From: JBBDRW01 sp040905265
GTDB taxonomy: Bacteria > Bacteroidota > Rhodothermia > Balneolales > Balneolaceae
Direction of reading: 5' to 3'
Assembly: GCA_040905265.1 (NCBI GenBank)
Contig: JBBDRW010000181.1
Coordinates: forward strand, 7,113 to 71,112
Length of the DNA stretch: 64,000 bases
The position numbers and the translations under genes are program-made. Shown here piece after piece: positions 1-9,123 of this stretch (position 1 is the first letter of the stretch; each line of letters begins with the position of its first letter). Under the pieces are notes generated by a model, which did not search any database, had not been told where the DNA came from, and worked only from the letters and a program-made list of their open reading frames with translations.

Positions 1-48
1 CTGTTCAGAAATTGAATATCGTTTCGATTTCGATAGCGTCATATCCGA

Positions 49-1455
49 CTACTCTTCAATTTGATGTTGGTTCAAACCGGAATTGATCCGGAAGTGGTGG
101 TCCTGGATACTCTCACTGTATTCTGTTTCGTGATAATCAACAGATGGAGACACCCGTATTCTCATGTCATCCGGGTCTGATGAGCGGTCAAAATAGATGT
201 TGCCATCTATTACTGTCAGTTCATTCACACTATATATGCTGAGTGGATGGCCCGACCAGACGGAGAGATCTCCCTCCTTTCCGATCTCCAGGCTGCCTAC
301 ACGGTCATCAATACCAAGTTGCTTGGCCGGATTGAGAGTGATCATTCGTATCGCATCATTCTCCGATGTTCCACCATAACGCATCGATTTGGCAGCTTCC
401 AGGTTCAGATGGCGTATCAGTTCATTGCTGTCGGAGTGGATACTGGTAACAACTTCATTTTCGTTCAGAATTGTAGCACTGTAGGCTGTGGAGTAGTAGA
501 CCTCAAACTTGTAGGCCCACCAGTCAGAAAATATGGAAGCGTGTGCACCTGCTTCCCGGAGTTCAGGGGCTACCTTGAACGCTTCATTCGCATGCTGAAA
601 TGTATAACCGGTAATGCCGTAGTCTGAAAATATCCTGGTAAGCATGAAGATTTCATCCGCACGATAAGAGTGTGCATGAACGATGATATTCCCGTCAAGT
701 ATATCGAGGATCACTTCAAGACGTAAATTTTCAGGAACCGGGACCGGCGGAATGCCGTCAGGGTTCTGATCATACTCTCGCTTCATGGCCAGATAATCGT
801 CTCGTTTCGATCGGTAATCAATGGCGGCATCAAAATACTCACGGATAACCTGTTCCACTCCCATTCGTGTTCTGGGCTGGACACCGCTATCCTGGCCATG
901 TACGCGTGTTGGATTCTCACCCAGTGCAAATTTAACCGTTTGAGGCGCTCCTTCCATTATCATATCGTACTGAGACCGGCCGTAACGAAGTTTCAGTGTA
1001 ACATTTCGTCCGCCTATCACATTTGCAGAACCATGCATCAGATTGATCGTCGTTACACCGCCTGCAAGAGCACGGTATATTGCAACGCTGTTGGGGTCGA
1101 TGGATTCTGCCATTGTAACTTCAGGCGTTACAGGATGAGAGCTCTCATTGACCCCAATGGAGTTGAGATGTGAATGTGCGTCCACTATTCCCGGCATAAT
1201 ATATTTATCGCTCGCATCGATGACTTCTATATCTTCGGGAGCCGCCAGATTCTGTCCGATCGCCTGAATCAAACCATCGACAATCATGATATCTGTATCG
1301 GGAAGGTCATCACCCGTGACAGGTATCACCGTCGCATTCCTCAATAAAAGGGAACCGCCATCCTGTGCAGACAGAGAAACAGTGCCGGAACAGAGAGTAA
1401 AAAAGGCCAGAAAAAGAGTACTGAAAAGGGAATATTGCCTGTAATTAGCAGTCAT
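49..1455 (-). CDS. Secreted amidohydrolase, imidazolonepropionase-like
   Basis: Exported metal-dependent hydrolase of the amidohydrolase superfamily, 468 aa. Residues 1-30 form a signal peptide ending near SLSAQ. The composite beta-sandwich strand begins at LLLRNATVIPV, and the metal-binding HxH sits in GIVDAHSHLN (about residues 89-98). Further ligands are visible: His in IIVHAHSY, His in FQHANEAF and the catalytic Asp in SIHSDSNE. The C-terminus returns to the sandwich (GSLEIGKEGDLSVWSGHP). The full ligand set implies an active enzyme; the substrate (cyclic amide, dipeptide or similar) cannot be told from sequence. It lies 20 bp downstream of a related gene on the same strand, so the two probably form an operon. 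Family call is firm, substrate unknown. Confidence 0.88.
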   Translation of the reverse strand: MTANYRQYSLFSTLFLAFFTLCSGTVSLSAQDGGSLLLRNATVIPVTGDDLPDTDIMIVDGLIQAIGQNLAAPEDIEVIDASDKYIMPGIVDAHSHLNSIGVNESSHPVTPEVTMAESIDPNSVAIYRALAGGVTTINLMHGSANVIGGRNVTLKLRYGRSQYDMIMEGAPQTVKFALGENPTRVHGQDSGVQPRTRMGVEQVIREYFDAAIDYRSKRDDYLAMKREYDQNPDGIPPVPVPENLRLEVILDILDGNIIVHAHSYRADEIFMLTRIFSDYGITGYTFQHANEAFKVAPELREAGAHASIFSDWWAYKFEVYYSTAYSATILNENEVVTSIHSDSNELIRHLNLEAAKSMRYGGTSENDAIRMITLNPAKQLGIDDRVGSLEIGKEGDLSVWSGHPLSIYSVNELTVIDGNIYFDRSSDPDDMRIRVSPSVDYHETEYSESIQDHHFRINSGLNQHQIEE

Positions 1456-1475
1456 AATAAAAAATCAATTCCGGA

Positions 1476-2813
1476 TTAAAATTGAATGATCGTTCCGTTC
1501 GAGACGGTTTTTAAAATTCTGGCCTCCTCCTCATTGGTTGGATTTGTCCAGAGGGAGAAATTGGCAATCATACCCTCTCTCAACGCTCCGGTATGAGTGG
1601 AAATTCCGAGAATTGAAGAGGTTGAACTCGTCATAATCGTCAACAACTCTCCCGCTGTTATCTCTCCTTCATCCAGAAGGAAGTTGGTTTTTTCCTGAAT
1701 ATCATCAAGGGAGAGCCCGTTACTTGCAAACCCGACATGAACCCCGGCATCCAGAAGGGAACGGATATTTTTGACCCTATCCAGCCAGGAATTCAGCTGC
1801 CGTTTCCGGTACCTCTCCTCTTCCGGTCCCGATACTTCGGGGACCTCGGACTCCCCCTCCTCACGGAGCGTTGAATACCACTCAGGAGGGTCAGGAAGAT
1901 TAAATGAAGCCAGAACCGGAATGTCCCGTTCCAGTAACTCCTCTGATACACGGTAGGCTTCCCCTCCTGAAACAATAACCGAATTCAGGTCAAATTCATC
2001 GTGTAGTCGTAAATATCGTTCGATATCCTCTTTGCTATCTGCAGCAAAAAAGATCTCTTTTTCCTGGTTCAAAATCGGAAATAGTGCCTCCAGAACTTCA
2101 TCCCGCTGCGGCACCGGCATGCCGGGTTCTGATTCAGAATAGTAGTCGAGATGCTGCATGAGCGCCTCTGCATCGTAGAGAAGCTGCCGGAATCTCGCCA
2201 TCACTCCCATGGTTGTTGTCGGATATGCCCGATTTCCCCATCCGCCCGGTGCCGGTTCAAACTGGAAGAGAAACCCAATCTTTTCACGATAGATCTGACT
2301 TTTTGTATCGTTATCATGCAAAAAGAAGATTTCGGTCTGTCCCGGCAGCATATACCCTTCCAATCCGATCAGTGCTGTTGTATATCCCTGCTTCAGGGCA
2401 TTAGAAAATACTTCATCACTACTCTGTATTAACTTGGAGGGCAATCGATCCGGTTGAATACCAGCCCTTTCATATCCCGGTTCTCCGGGATTATCCACTC
2501 TTTCCGGCGGGCCGGATCTTTCCGGACTTCCCCAGAGTGCCAAACCGTCGACAAGCCCCGGATAAACATGCAGGGAATCTCCACCATCAATGATACGAGC
2601 GTCAAACGGAATTTCAATGGAATCTGCTCTGCCAATCGATGCTATAATCCCATCTCTCCAGACGATGGAGCCGGATTCAGTTTCAGAGCCATCTGCGTGA
2701 TGAATGGTACTGTTGATGATCGCATGTGCGGGAGGCGTTTGAGAAGAGACCGGTTGCAAGGGAAGCAGCCAGAGAAGGAGAATCAGTGAAAATGGAATAC
2801 GTAGGTTTGTCAT
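1476..2813 (-). CDS. Amidohydrolase-like protein lacking metal ligands (probable pseudoenzyme)
   Basis: 445 aa with a signal peptide (residues 1-25, ending PVSSQ). It aligns along its length with the downstream amidohydrolase, but the metal-binding positions are replaced. The HxH segment reads GLVDGLALWG, strand 5 reads IFFAADSK where the partner has IIVHAHSY, strand 6 reads VIVSGGEAYR where the partner has FQHANEAF, and the catalytic Asp position reads FASNGLS where the partner has HSDS. The reading frame is intact, so this is not a decaying gene. It is first of a two-gene operon, 20 bp before the intact enzyme. I infer a structural or regulatory partner of that enzyme, perhaps in a heteromer. 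A real but non-metal activity cannot be excluded. Confidence 0.8.
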   Translation of the reverse strand: MTNLRIPFSLILLLWLLPLQPVSSQTPPAHAIINSTIHHADGSETESGSIVWRDGIIASIGRADSIEIPFDARIIDGGDSLHVYPGLVDGLALWGSPERSGPPERVDNPGEPGYERAGIQPDRLPSKLIQSSDEVFSNALKQGYTTALIGLEGYMLPGQTEIFFLHDNDTKSQIYREKIGFLFQFEPAPGGWGNRAYPTTTMGVMARFRQLLYDAEALMQHLDYYSESEPGMPVPQRDEVLEALFPILNQEKEIFFAADSKEDIERYLRLHDEFDLNSVIVSGGEAYRVSEELLERDIPVLASFNLPDPPEWYSTLREEGESEVPEVSGPEEERYRKRQLNSWLDRVKNIRSLLDAGVHVGFASNGLSLDDIQEKTNFLLDEGEITAGELLTIMTSSTSSILGISTHTGALREGMIANFSLWTNPTNEEEARILKTVSNGTIIQF

Positions 2814-3103
2814 AGCAAGACAGTCTGTATGAAGTCCTAATGATACTGTAAATTGCCTGTACAGGTTTCCGAAACAGGTCTATCCGGTGTGAAAACTATT
2901 TTTCAATCGATCACACTGAATCCACACAGTATAATATCTCTAAAATAGAGTATGATTCTCAACTATTAGTTCACCCTGACTGATAAGTTTCTGTTTTCCC
3001 CGGTGTTGAGACAGCGCATAAGAGCAGAAGTGTATGAATCAGTCAGCGAAAGCCTGTTCAACTTCTTCCGAAATTGTGTGCCGACAGGCATGGTCCGTGA
3101 CTG

Positions 3104-4717
3104 TCAAACCTGAAATACACCTGTCTTGAATTCCGGAATATCAGGATTCAGATCGGCGCAATGGATTGCTTCGGAAATTCTGCTTCGAGTCTCAGAGGGT
3201 TGGATGATACCATCGATCCACAATCGGGCAGCTGCATACCGGACATCGGTTTGCTGTTCGTACCGCTTCCTTATCTCATCCTCAATCCCGGACTTCTCCT
3301 CATCTGATATCTCATTATTCTTCGCTTTCAATGAAGAGAGCCGAATTCGGGCCAGTACCTCGGCAGCCTGATTCCCACCCATAACAGCGATACGGGCAGT
3401 TGGCCAGGCGTAGATAAATCGCGGGTCATACGCCCTTCCGCACATTGCATAATTTCCAGCCCCGTAACTGTTTCCAACTATCACAGTGATTTTCGGTACG
3501 GTTGAATTTGCAACGGCATTTACCATTTTGGCTCCATCCTTGATAATTCCGCCATGTTCACTTCGCTTGCCGATCATAAACCCGGTAACGTCCTGAAGAA
3601 AAAGGATCGGTATTCGTTTCTGGTTACAGTTCATAATAAAACGGGCAGCCTTATCGGCACTGTCGGAATAGATCACTCCGCCGATTTGCATCTCACCCAG
3701 GCTGTTTTTGACTATTTTTCGCTGATTTGCCACAATACCGATACTCCAGCCGTCCAGCCGTGCATATCCGGTGATCAAAGTCTGGCCATATTCCGCCTTG
3801 TACTCTGTGAAGGAGTGGCGGTCAATGAGGCCCTTGATCAATTCATACATGTCATATGGCCGGTTTCGGTCTTCCGGCAGGAGACTTTCCAGCCTCTGCA
3901 TACCTATTTCCGGCTTCTCAGGCTTTTGACGTGTAAAACCTGCACGTTTGAACGGCCCAAGTGTGTCGACAAGTTTTCGAATTTTGGCCAGGCAATCTGC
4001 ATCACTCTCCGATCTGTAATCAACCACCCCGCTTATTTTTGAATGTGCAGATGCCCCGCCAAGGGTTTCGTTTTCTACATCCTCCCCGATTGCTGCCCGG
4101 ACCAGATAACTTCCAGCCAGAAAAAGAGTCCCTGACCCCTCCACCATAATCGACTCGTCACACATTACCGGCAGGTATGCTCCGCCCGCAACACAACTCC
4201 CCATGATGGCTGCGATCTGTGGAATCCCTTTTGCACTGAATACGGCATTGTTTCTGAAGATCCGGCCAAAATGTTCCTTGTCCGGAAAAATTTCATCCTG
4301 TAATGGCAGATAGACACCGGCCGAGTCGACCAGATAGATTACCGGGAGGTGATTCTCAAGAGCAATCTCTTGTGCACGAAGATTCTTCTTTGCCGTGATC
4401 GGAAACCACGCACCTGCTTTTACAGTTGCGTCATTGGCAATAATCATACAACGTCTGTCAGAAACAAACCCGACTCCGGTAATCACTCCACCGGCCGGGC
4501 AGCCCCCCTCTTCCTCATACATTCCGTAACCGGCCCACAGCCCCAATTCATGGAAATCACTCTCTTTATCTATCAGTGTAGCGATTCTCTCCCTGGCAGT
4601 CATTTTCCCCTTCTTATGCTGCTTTTCAATCTGTGCAGGACCTCCACCTTTGCGGATCTTCTCCTCTTCGGATTTCAACGTATCAACCCACTTCGTAAAC
4701 CAGTTCTTATTAGCCAT
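3104..4717 (-). CDS. Acyl-CoA carboxylase carboxyltransferase beta subunit, methylcrotonyl-CoA type
   Basis: Biotin-dependent carboxyltransferase subunit, 537 aa, full length for the MccB family. It transfers carboxybiotin CO2 to an acyl-CoA. The N-terminal crotonase-like half contains GKMTARERI and the oxyanion-forming GSCVAGGAYLP segment. The C-terminal half carries NSYGAGNYAMCGRAYDPRF followed by AWPTARIAVMGGNQAA, which is the methylcrotonyl-CoA carboxylase pattern rather than the propionyl-CoA one. The expected role is leucine/isovalerate degradation. The biotin carboxylase at 10803-12329 is a candidate partner although it is not adjacent. The gene stands alone on the minus strand, divergent from the GWxTD gene. 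Exact acyl-CoA preference is inferred. Confidence 0.88.
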   Translation of the reverse strand: MANKNWFTKWVDTLKSEEEKIRKGGGPAQIEKQHKKGKMTARERIATLIDKESDFHELGLWAGYGMYEEEGGCPAGGVITGVGFVSDRRCMIIANDATVKAGAWFPITAKKNLRAQEIALENHLPVIYLVDSAGVYLPLQDEIFPDKEHFGRIFRNNAVFSAKGIPQIAAIMGSCVAGGAYLPVMCDESIMVEGSGTLFLAGSYLVRAAIGEDVENETLGGASAHSKISGVVDYRSESDADCLAKIRKLVDTLGPFKRAGFTRQKPEKPEIGMQRLESLLPEDRNRPYDMYELIKGLIDRHSFTEYKAEYGQTLITGYARLDGWSIGIVANQRKIVKNSLGEMQIGGVIYSDSADKAARFIMNCNQKRIPILFLQDVTGFMIGKRSEHGGIIKDGAKMVNAVANSTVPKITVIVGNSYGAGNYAMCGRAYDPRFIYAWPTARIAVMGGNQAAEVLARIRLSSLKAKNNEISDEEKSGIEDEIRKRYEQQTDVRYAAARLWIDGIIQPSETRSRISEAIHCADLNPDIPEFKTGVFQV

Positions 4718-4927
4718 ATCATTGAATCTTTTTTACTTTGAACCTGTTTCTGCATACTACCCGCTGAGAAGGATACGTTTCAACGGTACCCTTCCGGAGA
4801 GGGAACAATCTGGAACTTTTTTGGTTGTGAAAAACTCGAAACCTGTATCATGATGAAAAAAAGAAGATATACAGTAACGAGCCGGAGAATCTCAATCCTC
4901 CGGACAGTCAATAAACCAATTATTCGA

Positions 4928-6313
4928 ATGACGCAAAAACTTCTGGTGTCACTTATTCTGTTTTTTATTCTAGCCTCAGAGATATCCGATGCACAGCAAC
5001 GGAGAAACACCTATCAGGATCTGTTAATGAGATCAGACCAGGCTGGTATCTATGTGGACCACCATGTTTTGCCTGATGCTGATGGTGGCTCCTTTCTTGC
5101 CGTTGCGTTCCGGATGGATTACGACCTTCTTCCATTTCGAAGAGTCCGGGCGAGTGAAGCGGTACCCGATTCCGCACTTGAATTCACAGCTGTTGCCAGA
5201 ATGAATCTGGATGTATTTCAGGACGAAGGCCGGCAGAGTGAATTTAATACTGTCTCTACCGACTCCTGGGTCGATACAGCATGGGCTTCCAGCTATGAAG
5301 TAACCCGTTCCCGGCATAACCATCTGGAGGGGTTTATGAACACACCGCTTGATCCCGGATCGTACCGGTTTATGCTTCAGTTAAACCGTGGTGAGACAAC
5401 CCGTGAAAACCGGTCCAGTCAACAGACATTTACAGTTCCGGAACGTTCTGACAGCGATGCAGAAAACGGTGTTATCCTGCTTGCTGAATCTGTAAGTAAT
5501 TCCGGGCCCGGCATTGAATTCAAATGGATGAATTTTGGAAATAACATTCTATATGGCCAGGACTACTCCATCGTTCTGGTACTGCCGGAGAATACAGACC
5601 CGGAATCTACCCTGAACGTGCGTATCCACCGTCTTGAACCGGGTTCTGACAGTGAAATGATGGGAGAGCCGCTATTTGAAGAGGTGATATCTGCCAGTGA
5701 TATGACCCGTTCAGACGGATTCGTACGAGAAGAGGACCGAAAAGCTCCCCACCTCTCCTTTCAGTCTGGTGATGAAGGGGTTTATATCTCAATACTGACG
5801 GTCCCAAACCGACAATTTCCAAATGACCAATTCCGGATTTCTGTTTCGAATTCTGACGAAGAAGAGCCAATCCTGACACGAAATGTTTATTCAAGATGGA
5901 TCGATATGCCGGTCAGTCTTTTAAATATGGATGTCGCAGTCAATATGCTGCGATTTATTGTTGATGAATCTACACTTCGCGACCTGAACCGGGGATCAGT
6001 CGCTGAAAGGGAACGACGATTCCGGGCGTTTTGGGGAGAGCGGGACCCGACACCGGAAACCGAATATAACGAACTGATGGCGGAATACTATCGACGGATT
6101 GACCAGGCTTATCAGCAATTTACCACACCGCAACAGCCCGGTTTTGAATCGGATCAGGGACGTGCATTTATACAGATGGGCCCGCCAAACAGAAAGGAGC
6201 GAACTTTTCCTGTGGACAGCCCGACCCGGGAACTCTGGTTCTATGATAACCAGACATTGGTTTTTGAAGCGACGTCCGGTTTCGGGGATTTCAGGCTCAT
6301 CGGCAGTGAATAA
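4928..6313 (+). CDS. GWxTD domain-containing exported protein
   Basis: Protein of a family frequent in Bacteroidota-like and Acidobacteria-like genomes, function unknown. I place the start at 4928 because MTQKLLVSLILFF begins a clean signal peptide ending near SDAQQ; an in-frame ATG at 4850 would add a basic 26-residue extension. The middle (about residues 60-330) is rich in beta structure. The C-terminus holds the GWxTD domain: RRFRAFWGERDPTPETE followed by YYRRIDQAYQQF and QGRAFIQMGPPN, ending with a conserved FYDN segment. The classic GWxTD tetrad reads FWGERDPTP here. It leads a same-strand run with pdxA, a methyltransferase and ftsE. Family membership is fairly certain; role unknown. Confidence 0.8.
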   Translation: MTQKLLVSLILFFILASEISDAQQRRNTYQDLLMRSDQAGIYVDHHVLPDADGGSFLAVAFRMDYDLLPFRRVRASEAVPDSALEFTAVARMNLDVFQDEGRQSEFNTVSTDSWVDTAWASSYEVTRSRHNHLEGFMNTPLDPGSYRFMLQLNRGETTRENRSSQQTFTVPERSDSDAENGVILLAESVSNSGPGIEFKWMNFGNNILYGQDYSIVLVLPENTDPESTLNVRIHRLEPGSDSEMMGEPLFEEVISASDMTRSDGFVREEDRKAPHLSFQSGDEGVYISILTVPNRQFPNDQFRISVSNSDEEEPILTRNVYSRWIDMPVSLLNMDVAVNMLRFIVDESTLRDLNRGSVAERERRFRAFWGERDPTPETEYNELMAEYYRRIDQAYQQFTTPQQPGFESDQGRAFIQMGPPNRKERTFPVDSPTRELWFYDNQTLVFEATSGFGDFRLIGSE

Positions 6314-6379
6314 AATGTCCTCTTGCCTTCCATCAGCTCATCCGATAGTTTCACGTCCAAAACAGGACGCAGCAAATTT

Positions 6380-7381
6380 ATGAAGCCAATCATCGCAATC
6401 AGCATGGGAGATTTTAACGGGGTCGGCCCGGAAGTGATACTGAAATTCCTTTCCGGCAGAGAGGAGAAGAGATCGACACCCCTGATTCTCGGCCAGCGGC
6501 AAGTATTTGACTATTATGCAGATCAACTTACATTCACTCAGGAGATTGAGACCGTCGAAGACTTGACACAGGTCAAACAAGACGGGAAAGCCTATCTGTT
6601 GAATTGTATCGGAGATATAGCGAGCCATCCTAATCCAGGGGCTGTCAGCCGTGATGCCGGAAAAGCATCGATTCTAGCTGTCGAACGAGGTATCGACCTC
6701 TGTTTATCTCGTCAGGCAGCGGCTCTGGTTACTGCGCCGATCTCCAAGGAGGCGATTCAGTTTGCCGGCTACCCCTACCCCGGCCACACGGAACTTCTTG
6801 TGGAGAGGACAGGTGCCGAACGTCATATCATGCTGCTGGTTAACGGGCCGCTCAGGGTCGGCCTGGTAACAACCCACATTCCACTCAGTGACGTAGCCGG
6901 ATTACTATCGAAAGAACGTATCCTGAAATGGATCCGCCTCTATTATCAGATTCTTCAAGAGGATTTCGGCATCAATTCACCAAAAATCGCACTTCTCGGT
7001 GTAAACCCTCATGCAGGAGATGGTGGTGTGATCGGAAAAGAGGAGCATGAACTACTGATTCCCGCAATGAAAGAGGCTGAACAAGCCGGAATCGTTTCGG
7101 AAGGGCCTTTTGCCGCGGATGGTTTTTTCGGAAGCGGCAGTTACCGAAAATATGATGGTATCCTTGCCATGTACCACGATCAGGGATTGATTCCATTCAA
7201 AACACTCTCATTTGGAAAAGGGGTCAATGTGACGGCCGGTCTGCCGATTGTCCGAACCTCACCAGACCATGGAACTGCCTTTGATATCGCTGGTAAGGGA
7301 GTCGCATCCCCGGACTCTTTCAAAGCTGCGTACAGGTTGGCAATCCAACTGGCAGAGAAACGTTTTAATCAGTTTGCCTGA
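6380..7381 (+). CDS. pdxA: 4-hydroxythreonine-4-phosphate dehydrogenase
   Basis: Cytoplasmic NAD-dependent, metal-binding dehydrogenase of pyridoxal 5'-phosphate biosynthesis (DXP-dependent route). It oxidises 4-phosphohydroxy-L-threonine. The start is set at 6380, where MKPIIAISMGDFNGVGPEV gives the family's usual N-terminus; the upstream in-frame ATG at 6323 adds 19 unrelated residues. Hallmarks are TAPISKEA, GHTELLVERTG (first metal His), GLLSKERI, and AMYHDQGLIPFK (another metal His), then TSPDHGTAFDIAGKG at the C-terminus. Length 333 aa is typical. The stop is 3 nt before the methyltransferase start, so the two are surely cotranscribed. Confidence 0.95.
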   Translation: MKPIIAISMGDFNGVGPEVILKFLSGREEKRSTPLILGQRQVFDYYADQLTFTQEIETVEDLTQVKQDGKAYLLNCIGDIASHPNPGAVSRDAGKASILAVERGIDLCLSRQAAALVTAPISKEAIQFAGYPYPGHTELLVERTGAERHIMLLVNGPLRVGLVTTHIPLSDVAGLLSKERILKWIRLYYQILQEDFGINSPKIALLGVNPHAGDGGVIGKEEHELLIPAMKEAEQAGIVSEGPFAADGFFGSGSYRKYDGILAMYHDQGLIPFKTLSFGKGVNVTAGLPIVRTSPDHGTAFDIAGKGVASPDSFKAAYRLAIQLAEKRFNQFA

Positions 7382-7384
7382 GCC

Positions 7385-8190
7385 ATGTCCAAGCTTTTCA
7401 AAGAGCCCAACTATACAGTATTAGCCAGGATCTATGATACGCTTATGGATGATGTCAACTATGAAGCCTGGGCCGATTACATCGATGAAGTGATTCAGGA
7501 GCACCATCCGGAAGCTGTTGATATCCTGGAACTCGCCTGTGGTACAGGTACGGTTGCACTCCTGCTGGATGAGTTGGGGGTTTATTCCATCACGGCTACC
7601 GATGGATCTCCCTCCATGATTGAGAAGGCGCAGCAGAAAACCGGCCCGGAGCATTCGGAGATTCTGTTCCAGGTGATGAATTTTCTTGAGATTGACCTGG
7701 ATTCAAAATATGATGTAGTATTCATGGTTTTTGACAGCCTCAACTATCTGCATAGTGAAGCGGATATAGAGAAGTTACACGCAGAAGTCGCGGGTGTATT
7801 GCGCCCCGGAGGCATCTTTATCTATGACTTTACGACTCCCCGGAACTCACGCAAGGCGATTTCATATCTACACAACGAAGAGGGGATCTCGCCCGACCAC
7901 TACCGGTACTTCAGAACCAGTGATTANNNNNNNNNNATGCAAAAAAACGACTGCATACCAACTCCTTCAAAATTGAAAAACTTGATGAGAATCACTCCGA
8001 AGTCAAAGAGCAATTTTTTGAGATACACCAACAAAAAATTTATACCTTGAATCAGATTCAGGCGGTGATCAGGAGAACCGGGTTCAGACTTCTTGCCGCC
8101 TATGAAGGATTTCAAATGCAACCGGCAGATGAGCAGAGTCTGCGAATAACGATGGTATTACAATGGAAGAACATGCAGTCATTTCACTAA
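7385..8190 (+). CDS. SAM-dependent class I methyltransferase, interrupted by an assembly gap
   Basis: The N-terminal 180 residues contain the Rossmann SAM motif LELACGTGTVALLLDELG, the acidic DGSPSMIEKA strand-2 region and FDSLNYL, followed by LRPGGIFIYDF (motif III). Ten Ns at 7927-7936 break the frame. Read straight through, translation stops at 8050, but the frame beginning at 7939 encodes a convincing tail (AKKRLHTNSFKIEKL, IYTLNQIQAVIRRTGFRL, SLRITMVLQW) ending at 8188-8190. The real gap must be 2 modulo 3 in length if nothing else is wrong. The true 3' end overlaps the ftsE start by 28 nt. The substrate is unknown. Confidence 0.78.
7927..7936. other. Assembly gap (10 N)
   Basis: Ten consecutive undefined bases inside the methyltransferase. 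The flanking reading frames are out of register by the given length, so the ten Ns are a placeholder rather than a measured distance. Confidence 0.97.
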
Positions 8191-8840
8191 ACGGCGTCTC
8201 GGTCGTGTATGACTATCAGCCGGTTCTGGACCGGATCAACTTTACTCTTCCCAATGGTGAATTCTGCTATCTTATAGGCCGTACCGGTGCGGGAAAAAGT
8301 TCCTTTTTAAAACTTCTCTACCGGGATATCAAACCGAATGAGGGGGAGATACATGTTGCAGGCTATGATGTGACCAGACTTCCAGACAAAAAAGTTCCTT
8401 TCCTTCGCAGGCGGCTTGGGATTGTCTTTCAGGATTTTCAGCTTCTGCCGGACAGGAGCGTCTATGAGAATATTGCATTTGCCCTTGAAGTGACCGGCAA
8501 CAGCCGCGGAAGAATGAAAAACCGAATACTGGAAGTTCTCGGTATGGTAGGGCTCAGCCACAAACGAAAATCAATGCCGGGTGAACTCTCCGGTGGTGAA
8601 CAGCAGAGGGTTGTGATCGCCCGAGCCCTGGCCAATGAGCCGCGGCTTTTACTGGCGGATGAACCTACCGGAAACCTCGATCCGGAAGCGTCTCGTGAAA
8701 TCATGGATTTGCTGAAGAAAATCAATAACCGTGGAATGGCTGTACTGATGGTCACACACGATTATGATACTGTACGCAGATTCCCACAGCGTACGATGGA
8801 GTTGAAAGAGGGAAAACTTGAGAAGGTCCGGGTCTTGTAA
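8163..8840 (+). CDS. ftsE: Cell-division ABC transporter ATP-binding protein FtsE
   Basis: ABC ATPase, 225 aa, the usual FtsE size. Walker A is GRTGAGKSS, the Q-loop lies in GIVFQDFQLLPDRSVYEN, the signature is LSGGEQQRV and Walker B is LLLADEPTGNLD, with the switch His in VTHDYDT. The VFQDFQLL and LPDRSVYENIAFALEV stretch is characteristic of FtsE/LolD-type ATPases, and the short length with no extra domain favours FtsE. FtsE with the membrane protein FtsX controls septal peptidoglycan hydrolysis. No ftsX follows, because the next gene is a tRNA on the other strand. The start overlaps the 3' end of the methyltransferase, implying translational coupling. A LolD-like lipoprotein-release role is the main alternative. 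Confidence 0.85.
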   Translation: MEEHAVISLNGVSVVYDYQPVLDRINFTLPNGEFCYLIGRTGAGKSSFLKLLYRDIKPNEGEIHVAGYDVTRLPDKKVPFLRRRLGIVFQDFQLLPDRSVYENIAFALEVTGNSRGRMKNRILEVLGMVGLSHKRKSMPGELSGGEQQRVVIARALANEPRLLLADEPTGNLDPEASREIMDLLKKINNRGMAVLMVTHDYDTVRRFPQRTMELKEGKLEKVRVL

Positions 8841-8994
8841 ATGTTAATACACCGGCTTCTCCCCTATTCAATCAATCCACTTTTTCAATTTGCTTGCAAT
8901 CTCATCTCTTGACTTTCCCAGCAAACAAATTGCGTACAGAGAGTGGACAGGATGAGGAGATGGGTCTTTTGACAGCAAACCGATCAGAAGGATG

Positions 8995-9083
8995 CGGAGA
9001 GGGAGGGATTCGAACCCTCGGTACCTCGTGAAAGGTACACTCGCTTTCCAGGCGAGCCCATTCGACCACTCTGGCACCTCTCC
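8995..9083 (-). tRNA. tRNA-Ser (anticodon GGA)
   Basis: Class II tRNA read on the minus strand from 9083 to 8995. The acceptor stem GGAGAGG pairs with CCTCTCC and is followed by discriminator G. The anticodon arm CTCGC-CTGGAAA-GCGAG gives anticodon GGA. A long variable arm (stem around TACC/GGTA) and the T-arm GGGTTCGAATCCC are present. The length of 89 nt fits a bacterial serine tRNA. CCA is not encoded. An open frame across it (PEWSNGLAWKAS) is an artefact of the tRNA sequence. Confidence 0.96.
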
Positions 9084-9123
9084 GTAATGAGGTGCGCCAA
9101 GATAGTGCAATTCACCCCTACTT

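Noticed and set aside
7937..8050. Continuation of the methyltransferase in the frame given by ten Ns
   Set aside because: The peptide is low-quality, whereas another frame gives a family-like C-terminus to 8190.
8868..9110. Minus-strand open frame of 80 codons
   Set aside because: It is the readout of the serine tRNA and its flanks; the tRNA explains the sequence.
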